From Rotaria sordida (lineage: Eukaryota; Rotifera; Eurotatoria; Philodinida; Philodinidae), in assembly GCA_905250125.1 (NCBI GenBank), contig CAJNOL010000832.1, positions 6,341 to 70,340 on the forward strand: DNA of 64,000 nucleotides, written 5' to 3'. Numbering within the stretch: the first letter of the stretch is position 1; the number at the start of each line of letters is the position of its first letter. The position numbers were made by a program, and so were the translations under genes. The notes beneath the pieces are model-generated. The model had not been told where the DNA came from. It saw only the letters and a program-made list of their open reading frames with translations, and did not search any database. Positions 13,177-25,700 of this stretch are shown piece by piece.

Positions 13177-14374
13177 TATTTGTTAGTTTTCTTAATAACA
13201 GGATACAATACTATAAATTAGATCTAACAAAAAAAAAAAAGAAAATACACTCTATAATCGTTAATGCTAGAAGAATGTTCATTCTCATTTTCTTGTCAAA
13301 CTAGGAGAGAAGGCAAAAAAAAGAACAGAAAAAAAGAGTAGAAAAAAGGACTAGAACAAACATATATGCAGAGTTCATTACTAGCGGACGAGTACGAAGG
13401 AAAATCCGAGAAACACGATCATCATTCAAGAAAAGAAAATGTATGGAACAAGTATGATGATAGTTCTGACATTTTGCTATTCGTTTTTTTTTTCTTTGGA
13501 TTTTTCTTTTGCTCGTTCTTTCCCTGTCTGTCAGTGTTTTTAGCGTCCTTTTTTTTCTATGTTGTAGTTTTATCGTTCATGAAAAGAAGTGATCTTCTTA
13601 AAGTAGTAACCACAACTTCAATCAATAGAAAAACAAGAGGAAGACAACAGGGCAAGGAAAAAAAAGAGAAAAAAAATTCCCAAACCACAAAAAAAGCAAA
13701 TGCTTGTTCTATTGTTTAATCAAGTGTTCCTTATATGATGTGTACACGAATGTTGATGATGATGATGATGATATTAAACTTAATCATAAAAATGTAGGAA
13801 AGACAGTTGGGTCAATGTTGATCAAATAAAACATAGAAAGACTAACGATTATTCACAATCAAATATAAGAACAATATAAGTGAAACATTTCTTTTTTGCT
13901 GAAAGCATTTATTGTGCAGTTCAAAAAACAAAGAAAATATATAATCTTTTTTTTTTTCTAGTGAATAGTTTTTAATAGTTTTCTTTTTTATTATAATGGC
14001 TCAATAAGAGAAAGTCAAGTATTCTCACATCAATGTCAAAAGAAAAAAAAACGTTCAAGGCTATAATAGAAACTTGTAATAAAATTTATCTAGGTCGAAA
14101 AATAAATAGTTTTAATAAATCAAATAAAAATAGTTCGTCTATTGATAACAAATAATATGCTACAGCTAATTGTACAGATAAGAATATTAATCAATCAATC
14201 AACTTAATTTTTTCGAATTCACTAATTTTAATTACAATGAAAGAAAATTTTAAATATTTTTAGGATTGAAGAAGAACACGTAACTAATTTTCTTTTACTC
14301 CATAATCTTATTTAAATTGAAATGTTTCTTATATACATTCAGCGCGTTTTCTTCTAGTTATTTATCTACACAAT
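13177..14374. other. Intergenic region between divergent genes
   Basis: Separates the - strand MIT gene from the + strand tetraspanin gene, so promoters for both should lie here. It holds poly-A/poly-T tracts and a short GATGAT microsatellite near 13755-13772. The open frame at 13366-13719 is low complexity (Phe- and Lys-rich) and not credible as a gene. Confidence 0.5.
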
Positions 14375-15394
14375 ATGATGCGACTTTTAAAATATAAATC
14401 TAGAAATTACATTTTATATTCTCTTAGCTGTTTAGTAATTATTACTGCTTCAATAACATTTATTTTAAGTCTTTATCGATTACAGCGTGACGCAAGTTTA
14501 TTAAATCGTGAACGAAAACGTGACTATGTAACCAATAAAATTAATAAATCATTTCCGACAATAGCTCTTATAATGAGTATTATTGTATGTATATCATCAA
14601 TACTTGGTTTTATTACTGTTCTTACTGATGGTCGAACGGAAATGTTGATCACATCTATTGTTTCAAATATTATTTTAGGTATTGGTCTTATTGTTCTCAG
14701 TGTTATTATGCTTGGATTTGTTCAAAATATAGTTGAGAATTTTCCTATTGATATAGAACGATTACTTGTCGATTTTATTATTCATAATAGTAAGTAAAGA
14801 GAAAAAAAAACAAGAAAAACATATTTAATAAATAATAATAATAATAAATTTTAATAAAATAAAGAAACATCAGCACGTGATGAACTACTTAAAATTGAAA
14901 ATAGTAATGATTGTTGTACAACACAAGATTTAACATGGACGAAAGTATATTCTCAAGCAGCTGAATGTAATCGAGAAGAAAAATATCGAATGATTTATGC
15001 TGATCAAGATGAACAACGTGGTTGTGTAAAAATTATTAGTCGAACAGCATTATCATTTATGCCTGTACTTATTTCAGAAATAATTTGTGGGTGTCTTTGT
15101 CTATTACTTGGTTTATGGACAATTTATGTTACATGTCATATTAATAATCGTTATAATAATCTTCAAAAATCAGATGATGAAATTATCAATGTAACACCAT
15201 CAACAGTACCTTTAACAAAATATCCATATTATCAAACAAATAAATCAATACATAGCATGACTCCGGAAATTAAAATTTATGGTGATCAAACGAATAAACA
15301 AATAGCTAATCATACTATATCTCGTCATTCCAATCCTTCGATTCCTTTTAACAAAATTGATAAATCTCTATATGCGAATACTGTTACACTATGA
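14375..15394 (+). CDS. Tetraspanin-like four-TM protein
   Basis: Two exons, 14375-14789 and 14874-15394, intron 84 bp, 311 residues, phase preserved. TM1 about 12-32, TM2 about 60-82, TM3 about 90-113 and TM4 about 196-228. Between TM3 and TM4 a loop of about 80 residues carries CC at 152-153 plus single Cys at 170 and 189, the four-cysteine pattern of the tetraspanin large extracellular loop. The usual Gly after CC is Thr here. A cytoplasmic tail of about 80 polar residues follows. Tetraspanins organise membrane-protein complexes at the cell surface (family knowledge). The specific member cannot be assigned. A tandem ATG (14375/14378) leaves a one-residue start ambiguity. Confidence 0.78.
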
Positions 15395-17571
15395 ATGACA
15401 TTGAATTTTTATTAACAAACTAGATGAATAATTCAATAAGAACTTAACAAATAAAGAAATTAATATAAGTTATTAATGAAAACTGTATGTTATATATTAT
15501 TTAGAACTACATACATACTGTAGAAATTTATTTTATTCAAAACTGATATGATTATTAAACAATCAATAGAATAGATTTAATTTAGCCTGAAGGAGAAGAC
15601 TATCTTAGATATAATTTTTAATCAAATATAAACTTTGAATGATTTGAACTTCATTAGATAAAAATTAAGAACATATACGTAAAAATTTTTATTATTTTTA
15701 CTCGTTTTAAACGTAATTAAAAACTTGCAGATTAAATTTGAATTTTTCTAAATAAGAACTAAATAGGATGAAAGATTGATTAAATCGATATTCATTTTGT
15801 CTCTATTATATATAGAACACGAAAACAAGCTTTATCAAAAAGTCCTAATAATTGAAACATACTTCAATGAAATTCCATGTTCTAAATATCCCTACAATAC
15901 AATGTAGATATTGAATCTTAAACACAATTTATGTAATAGCATCTGAATACATCTAAACATAAATGAAATAAACCATGTTGACACGTTCGAACGCCATTTT
16001 TCATATCTAACTATGCGCATATAAAAATATATCATAAAGATCTTTCAAATTGCACCCAAACTCAATTACTTTTATCCATAATATTTACATAATAAATAGA
16101 TGAATCATAGATGCTTATGAAAAAATTATAAAAAACAAGCATTGATAATAAATACGAAAGATAATACTGACAAAAGTGGAATTGATCTAACGTACAAAAT
16201 TATTATGAATAGGCTTTGTGACAATCGAGAAACGATAGAAAAAAACACAAGCTCACTAATTTGTTATTGAAAAATAAAACACGTATGAATTCATTTTATT
16301 TTTGTTTTGTTATTGATAATAGATTACAATTTATAACGTCATCAAACGAGTCTATTCATGGTTATTCTATACTAACAAAATTATCATTCGTTATCCATTC
16401 AATCAGCAAAATGACTTTCAATACATTCAACAAATTCAAAAAAGAAAAATAAATTACTAGTTAATATAATAACATGAGGATTTCTTATCGAATGATGAAG
16501 TAATATTTTTTTATTATAAATAGATTATTCGAATTTTATAGAACTTTTCGATATAGTAAATGACAATATTTAGTCTATTGTAATTTGACAAATTTACTCT
16601 AGTTTTTATTTTCAATTGTCACTATGAGACAATATTATCATATTAATTAATATTATTAAATTACTTATCATCTTAATATATTATTAAAAAAAAATGAAAC
16701 AGCCAAGATTCTCATTTATTAGATATTCTTGAAATTTTTTTCTCTCGAAATATTGAAGTTTTTGTTTTTTTGTTACTATAAAAATTTACTTATTATGTTG
16801 AAATAGAATACATTAAATTTCATATGTATATTATAATTATTCGATCTTTTCAATCAAGTTTCATTTGATAGCATTGACCTCTGATGAAGATAGATGAACT
16901 CATAATGGGAGATTTATAACTATTCTTTTTCTTTTTGATAATTGTTTATGAGTTTTAAACGTTTTTTCCCATTAAATGTGTGAATTTATCAATGAATAAT
17001 CGATTGAATGCACTAATAGTATTCATAATTTCAATCTCTATATCTCATCATCAAAAAACAATTTACATCAGCTAATATATGACACACTGGTGAAGGGCAA
17101 TAATAATCTTAGAAAGCTCTTAACATAAAAGTCATATATAAATATATATATATATATAACATTTTTTTTTCATATGATAATTATGAAAATATTTACGTAT
17201 TGGTCATTCATATTACAAAAATAAATGATAAATTCAAAAAATAAGAAAACAAACAGTCTATTATTTATTACTAGAAAATCAAACAATTGAAATATTTCAT
17301 ATTTGACAATATTTGTTATTGTCTTATAATTATGATCATGTAACTGAGTACATACTAATGAAATTTATTTTGTATACATAAACTTATTTTTGATCTATTC
17401 TCAATATTCTATAATGAAAGCATAACATGACTATGGAAGCTTTCAAGATATATTGTTACATAGTAGTTCATATAGATCTATTGTTTTTTTTTTTGTATCG
17501 CATATGTGTCCTTGTTATTATTCTTATTGCTCATTGATATTTTCTATTCGTTGTCTTGTAGTCACACGTTT

Positions 17572-18890
17572 CTTATACACATTATGTAGAGTCACATGTT
17601 CTAATTCCGCCGGAAGAAAAAAACATTTTTAATGTTTCTCTGGTAATTCACGTTATGCTGGTTGTAGAGAAGTAAGAGTTTGTTTTCAGATGAGAGCAAA
17701 CATTTCTCTATTGACTGATATAAAAAAAATTAGCTAATCACTTAAGAGAACAGTGACAATAGAGAGGGAAATCAAATTTGATTGAATTTTAGCATGTTCC
17801 TAATACTACCGAATACATATGAACTACATCGAGCTATGAAATATAAAGTTGAGGATGTTACTTCGTCTAAAACAGGTCACCACCATTCTTATATCATCTG
17901 AAAGCTCTATTCAATACCTATATGTTTGTATGAGATAAGCAATAAAAGATTTTGTTTGACCTTTAATTTGATTGTATCTATTATAATATCTTTTTATACC
18001 TAAGACAACAGCATATAATTAAAAACACAAGAATATCTCAGTACTTAGCAAATTTCATACTGAATTTCGAAAATCAATTCCGAGACGATTTCTAGAGCAT
18101 TTTCAATAAACAACTATTCGCTTTGCTGATCAATCTTTTCAGTACTATAGTATGTTCTCATAATTTGTAGAACAGTTTCATCGAGAGAAGACCACATCAT
18201 TAAGTATTTTAATATTCTTAGCAACAGAATGATTTAAGTAGATACTCAAAAAATAATATGCTCATCCTAATATTAAGTTCATAGATGATATATTTTTCGA
18301 CATATAAAGCTTTACATCAACATCACCCTATAGTTTAGTGTCAGTGTATAAAAAGTTACTTATCGGAAAAATTCTAGAGATTGTCTTGGAATTGGTTTTC
18401 GAATTTTAGTATGAAATTTCCTAAGTATTGAGATATTATTATGTTTCTATATGTTGTTATCTCAGGTATAAAAAGCTATTATGATAGATATAATCAAATT
18501 GAAGGTCTAACAAGATCTATTTTTTCTTATCTCATACAAGTCTGGGATTCTTGAATAAAAGTTTCAGATGATTAAAGAATGATGATAATCTATTTTAGTC
18601 GAGGTAACATCCTTGAGTTTATCTTTAATAAATCGATGTATTTTATATGTATTCGGTAGAATTAGAAACATACTAGAATTCAATCAAACTTGATCCCTCT
18701 CCCTATTGCCACTGTTCTTCTAAGTGATTAATTAATTAATTTTATATCAGTCAATAGAGAAATGTTTGCTCTCATCCGAAGAGAAAAAAATATTTCTCTA
18801 CGGCCTACATAAATCTAATTATCAGAGAAATACTAAACGTGTTTTTTTTCCGACAGAACTAGAACATTTAACTCTACTTTCCATACTTTC
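17572..18890. repeat. Giant imperfect palindrome B (1.3 kb)
   Basis: Left arm about 17572-18100, right arm about 18370-18890, loop about 270 bp. Matched landmarks: ATGTTCTAATTCCG (17597) with its complement near 18852-18867; GAGAGCAAACATTTCTCTAT (17692) with its complement near 18755; CATTCTTATATCATCTGAAA (17883) with the complement near 18565; TTCGAAAATCAATTCCGAGA (18066) with TCTTGGAATTGGTTTTCGAA (18383). Scattered mismatches and small indels mean the arms have diverged since formation. Confidence 0.8.
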
Positions 18891-21339
18891 TTCATGTGTT
18901 ATCTATATGAGTTTTTTTTCATCATTGAATTCTGATCATCTGATGATTAGTTTCCCATCAAGCATGATTCGCTGTCTTAGATATAACTTGGATTTTCTAA
19001 TAGTAAAGCTTATATGACACGAACACATTTATCGTGTATTATTTACTGATTGACAATCTAGATTTAGCGACCTAACAATATTACGTTAATTCTGTTTGTT
19101 TTTATTATGAAAGCTAATTGAGATTCGTATGTCATTTCACATATTAGCCTATATCACATCTTGCAAGAAAACATCCGACACCTATCAGCGATACATAAGT
19201 CAATTGCTGAAAAGATTATTACGACCATCTGTTGATGCTTGTCTAAGCACAGTGATTGTCCATTTATTTATCTATACATCTTCCCTAGATAGATTACTTC
19301 ATTACGTCTATGTATTTACATGAATAATTAGAGTTTAGCTAATAAAACAAAACAGGTTCTATTCTATGTTATTTTATAATGTGTCCAATTCTCGTTCAAT
19401 TAATTTAGAAAGTAATTACCAATGTTATCTTTTATACTTTAATGTGAATATTAAAATATAGTACACAACAAATAATCTAAAAGTAAGTGCAGATGGTTAA
19501 CATAATTGATCTAAAATGTCTGCAATACTCATCATGTCTGCTCTGAAGGATATCTTACGTATCTATTATGATTTCTTGCCTTTAAGAAAACGTCTTAGCA
19601 CCATGTCTAGACTGATTATAAAGTAATAGAGGTGTCATATTAGGATTAATATTTTAAAATGCTAATATTAAAGCATTAGTATTAAAATTAAGTCTAAAAC
19701 TTTGGTATTATTTTACATTGGAATAATTAATGCCTTTGTCTTAGCATTGAGTAAGTATCATGTTTTAACTGTAGTACATAAGCTACCTGTATCTAGTTCT
19801 TGGATAGTTCATGCTCAAAAATTTTCAATGACAAAGTAATTATATTCTATTTTCACAATTTGTGAACTTGAACTGTCTTAGATCTTTTCACAAATAGCAT
19901 ATATGTATATGAATTTTTAAGGTAATGCTAATTCAATGCTAACATATTTGCATAAAATAATTCTAATGAAAAATAAAATCAAAGCATTTAATTTAATTTT
20001 AACACTAATGAATAAGTACTTAAACCCAATCATCTCTTGTTCAGACTAGTCAGTAGGACTAAAAAACGATAACAAACACAGACGAACGATATGTTCGAAT
20101 ATTTGATCAGACAATTTTCAACATCATGACGGATGTTCTGATGACAGACTGTGTCATAGCCATAGACTATAATTAGTTTAGACAGTCAAGAGAGTAGAGG
20201 AACACTCGTCTATTTCGTAGATCATCAAAAGAACACGCCCCAAGCGATGCACTTTGAATAGTCTGAAGCATCCTCAATAGTAGTTAGCCCCATATGAAGC
20301 ATTCCATATACTTGTTATGATTAATTCATTCTTTAGAATATGCCATCGACTATAATTAGATACATTCTAAAATAAAATTTCAATCTTTATCTTTTACAAG
20401 GACGAAAAATAATCATTGTGGTCGATTATAAATGCATTATCGTTCTCTATTATATGTGTAAAAGTAATAAACACTTACAATTTCTCATACAGTATCTTAC
20501 AAATACATGCTTATCTTCGTATGACTGATTGTCAAGCATGGTTTATTACGTTGCAATTTCAGAAAGCAACAAGAAGTATTATATTTAATCCAATACAGAT
20601 TATCATCGCCTTTACTAATTGCTTTTAGAATTAAAATGACAATAAAAAAAGACTGACACAACGAGTAATGAAGTCCAAAGTAAAGAGCATATGTCGCACA
20701 TCGATCTTATTATATACCTCATGATATTTCTGTAAATCTTCGCGTATCCATCTACTTTATCACCCAAAAAACGATTGTATACTTCTTCAAGGAGAAAAGT
20801 TTTCGTATTTTTGCATAGCTAAAATATCAAAGTATATCGAAGCAAAAAGAAAAATAGTTAGAGAACGTACAAAAATATTCAATTTATTTTCAAGTCAGAA
20901 TTGTCACTTAATCTATTTCATAATTTATTCCATGTGAAAAATAAATTAAAAATAAATTAATATGAAATTAATTAAAATATTTGGTATATATCATGCTTTT
21001 ATTTTACATATAAATTCTGATGATTTAAATTTAAGAATAAATTTGAATTACATAAATTTAATTTATTCTGAAAGTTTAAATTACGGTAATTTAAATTTAA
21101 ATAACTTTTTTACATTAATTTTTAAGTTTAGTGTTTTGTTCGATATACAAATTAAATACCTTTAGCTTACAACATGGATACCAGAACGCGTGTAGGCTGG
21201 TAAGACTTAAGCTACATCAGAATTCGGCACTATTCAGCTTATGAGAGAGCATCTACAGGTGTCAAATCGATTTTCGATCGAGACAATGTTCATTTGATGA
21301 GTACTAGTGAATAATAGAAAAGTCTAGAATAATTTGGTT

Positions 21340-22745
21340 TTCCGAGTCTTCATTTTTGAGATATCGAAATTTTACTGGATTTTTCAACAAAAGGCTGTGA
21401 TCATCCTCAAGTCACTTTCGAGTTTCGACTCCAAATTTTGCATGAACAAAGTTCTTAATGAGATTAGGTGATTGTGTAACTAAACTCTCCCCCTATAATA
21501 GAAGCCTTCTCCAGAAGGATCAATGCGCAAGATATATTAGAAATCCTCTCATTTTAAAAAACTTTTTGAAATTTTTTTTTGAATTTTCATCATAAAACTT
21601 TGAAAATTAAAAATCTTAAGGTAAGAATTTGCTTGGTTTTCTTATTTATCAGCATAAAAATCTTGAAACCTCTTAGAAAGTCGTTTGAACAACTCTTAAA
21701 AATTCTGAAAATCTCCGAAAACCCATTGAAAGTGTTCCATCTAGTAATAATAACAATGATTTTACAGGAGTATATAACGTTATTGTTTAAATTTGGTAGA
21801 AAGAAACAAAAATTTTTTTCAAACTTTTTGTTTTCTTTTATTTTATATCGACGTTTCGATGTATAAGTCTTCATTACCGAGATATGGAATGAGATTGTTA
21901 CAAAAAAAGAAAATTTTACATAGAACAAAATAAAAACAAAAGCCTTTTACACAGTGCACGAACGTAATTTGAATTCAGCAACGTGACTGATGCAATAATA
22001 TTCAAGTTATCTCGAGAAGATGGTTTAACTCTTAATTCTCCAATCACGTTGCTTAATTCAATTTGAATTAATTTCTCGTCGTCTAGTATGTATAAGGTCA
22101 AAAAGAAGAAAGAGAGACGTTTATAACGAATAGAAACGAATTATAAATAACTCTACAAAATACGGACAGAAACAAATGAATGTCTCTCTTTGTTCTTATT
22201 TCGTTCTATGTAAAATTTTCTATTTTTATAATAATCTCTCATTCTATATCTCGGTAATGAAGTTTTCTACTTCGAAACGTTGATGTGAAATAAAATAAAA
22301 AGAAAAATTAGAAAAAAAGAACTTCTATTTCTTCGTATTAAATTTAAACAATAATGTTATAGACTGTTGTAAAATCATTATTATTATTTCCAAAGCTATT
22401 TTTCATAAATACAAAAAAATTGTACATCTAAAAGTATTAAAAACTTGTAGGACTTAATAGAAACCCCTGGGAGCTTCTAAACTGTGGGGGAGAGGGAAGT
22501 TGGTATTTCCTTTTTTGGAGATGTGAATTTACTGTTACAGATGAGTGAATTTCGAATATTCTATATCTCATGATAGGAGACACTAGACACTTTACAAGTT
22601 ATCCAATGAAATAATCTCAATAAGAATCTTGTTCGTACACAGTTTAAAGTCGAAATTCGAGAGTGATCTGAGGGAGACTACAGCTTATCGTTGAAAGGCC
22701 TAGTAAAATTTCGATATCTCGCAGTTAAAAAGTGATTTGATATTT
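21340..22745. repeat. Giant imperfect palindrome C (1.4 kb)
   Basis: Left arm begins near 21340 (GAGATATCGAAATTTTACTGG at about 21357) and the right arm ends with its complement near 22705-22730. Inner matched landmarks: CATTACCGAGATATGGAATG (21873) with CATTCTATATCTCGGTAATG (22241); TCGACGTTTCGA (21847) with TCGAAACGTTGA (22273); CAGCAACGTGACTG (21977) close to the centre with its complement near 22045-22058. The loop is only about 40-70 bp, so almost the whole 1.4 kb could fold into one hairpin. Confidence 0.82.
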
Positions 22746-25700
22746 GGATAAATTTTCTCATTAGCCTTACCTAAATGATTGCTCTCATCTTTGATCACAA
22801 TCGAATCTAGCATTATCTGACTAGACGAACTTTTTTTAAGTGCATAGATTGAAACTTTTTACACATGTATCTTATTATGTATTGTGACGAAGAAAAACTG
22901 AAAAATTGAGATGGCAGTTAAACCCGCTATTTATGTCGTCATGTATTATTCTTTTTACATCGAGTGGTATGTAAACTAAACTAATCATAGAATCGCATAT
23001 TCTAAAAGTAAAACTATCTGCATCCGAGTATTTGCCATCTCTGTCATGATATTATTACTTATTTTATTCTACTGAGTGAAAATATAGTTCTAATAATTGA
23101 TACTGCAGAAAGAAAATAATAATTATATAGAGTTTGACGACATTTCTTCATATGATTATCTAAATTTCTAGTGAATCGTTCGACATTATTAATCTATTGA
23201 GACGTTAGAAGATAATTATATGATTCTTTATATATTGAAAATAATGTCATATTAATGCATATTTGATTAGATTGTAAGTACTTTCTTTCGAGCATAGTGT
23301 CACTATCAATATTTTAGATTATAATCAATAAATGTCATCGAAACGATCTGCTGGATCAATTTTTGAATAGTTAACAAAAAAAGACAAGATGTTAAAAACT
23401 CTTGCAAAACTAAACATTTTCTTACGTGAACATCGATCTGCTCTTTGTCCAGGTAATATATAGAAAAACTTTGCTTTGAATAATAAATAAACACCTGCTG
23501 AGTTTCATCTCATTTAAAAAAATTTCATTGCTTCGAGCTCAAAGTTGTCAGATGCAATTACAAAAAAAAAGGAAAATCCTTTCTCATTATAGCTTATATC
23601 AATCTTATCTGATCTATTTAGTATTATGTAATTGAAACTTTTCATAATAACAAAACTAGAACAAACTCTGAGTTCAATTCTATCATATAGCATCATAGAA
23701 TGTATATGGGCGTGTACACATTGATCGCTTGATTATATGATTCAATCAACTAAATGATAGAAACTTGACGTTATTTACTTGTCCAAAAATAACTTTTCTT
23801 CTATTACTAGTACTATTTAAAATTATACGAAACATGAACAGTTAATCAGTTGAAGACTGATGTGAGATACTCTCGATGACCAGCATAAGTGATTGGAGCA
23901 GATTAATACTTAGTAATATTTTTTTACGCTTTAGGGGTACTTAAGACGTTCATCATACAGAACTGTCAAGTCTAATCTTTTTTTTCTCAAAAAATCTTCG
24001 TACATAACAAATCAATATTTCATAATCTCCTTAATAATTTTAAATGGTCTTTTCTTTTTTGCAGGGACAGATTAGGCGTAATGGATAGGATGACGCTCCT
24101 TCATTATGATCAGAATGTAGCTGTGAACTTGGAACGATTTTCGAATAGTCATGCAAAAGGACTTTAAAGAAAAAGATAGGGTAAGGATGTGCCGTCATGA
24201 CTAGAAAAAAAAAACGAAAAAGACTTGTCTCTTTTATTCATTCTTTACTCACCTAAGTAAATAAGAGAATAAAAATCCTAGAAATAACAATTCTAAATAT
24301 GGTGTTTATTAATGTTTATTAAAACAAAAAAACAATTGAAAACATTAACAATGACAGATAAGAAGTATTTAATTGATATTTATTACTATATTTCTTTCAA
24401 ATATTTTTTTGCTTATAATGTAACAAATTGGTATTATTTTGTCATTTATTTGATGTAGTAAGATGTAAATCTAGTAATGACCAAGTTTTTCAATGATTAA
24501 TTATATTGCTAATGAAAAAACAATTGTTTGAATATGAATCATTATTTTGTAGATTGGAAGAAAATACAGAGAAAGAATAAAAAGTACGATGATGACCGTA
24601 TTTTCTTTTACATATACAAGATGGCTATCAATATAATCATTGATGGCTGAGTTTGTCTGTTTACATATTTGCAATTTCTAGAGAAAAAAAAGACAGCTAA
24701 AACCTTACAATCCAAGTTCGTAGAAAATCACTCATTTTTTTCTTCTTCAGAATCCTTACTTCATGTCCTTTATCGTTTAATTTCATCAATATGATTCTAT
24801 CACATTCTATAATAATAGCAACTCAAGTCTCTCTACTCGATCAATCAATATGGAACTTTTTTTCTTTATTTTCCTAACAGATTTGCTTTCTTGCTCTTCG
24901 TGCATTCTAATGCGATTAAAGATGTGACCATTTATACGAATGCATATATTTGTAGTATATCGTCATTCAATGATTACTATGCTTTACTAGTAATAACTGC
25001 CATGAAATGAATATAGCGATAAGACGAAGAAAAAAGGACGACGATGCTATAAAGATGACTTTTTTATTGATGATTAATGAACAAAATAAGAAACTGAATC
25101 TACAAGCTTTCGCTACAACTATCAAATGATGATAATCAAAAAGTAATTATGAGAGGTAGATTCTCGGATGAAATCAACAATAATTCAAAAATATAGATAT
25201 GATAATTTGCATAACAATAAGTATTTCGAATGTGTATTATATTCATTCCATTTTATTTGTTTTTACTAATAGAAGCAAACAATTTTTTTTCTAGTGTTGC
25301 ATGTCATTATTATTCTTTCTGTCACGTAATGAAAAGTAAGTATGCCATTTTTTTTAATTTCTGTTTTTTCTACTTTTTTTTTCATTTTTTTATTTATGTT
25401 ATCATGATTATTTCTGCATACGATAAATTTGTTTTTTTACTTCTTTCGTTTTCTTATGCTGCTGTCGGTAGTTTTTTTTTGTCAGGTATTTGAAATATTT
25501 ATTTCTTTTTCATTCAAAACATATCAATGTATTTTTACTCATACATTGCATAAAATCGAAGCATTTTCAGACAAGAAACATTCTGTGTGGATTTTCTAAT
25601 TAGATTAGGCAACAAAAATGTATTTACAATTTTATTTTTTCAACAGGAAATAAATTCTTAAGTAGCTTAGCGTCATTTTATAAAAAATTACCTCAGGAAA

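Noticed and set aside
13366..13719. 117-codon open frame on +
   Set aside because: Long Phe run and Lys/Asn tail from T- and A-rich tracts, no motif, no splice context.
21579..21928. Overlapping frames of 95 (+) and 112 (-) codons
   Set aside because: They lie in one arm of palindrome C and are mirror products of AT-rich DNA; no domain.
25230..25493. 87-codon hydrophobic frame on +
   Set aside because: Hydrophobicity comes from T homopolymers; no conserved motif.
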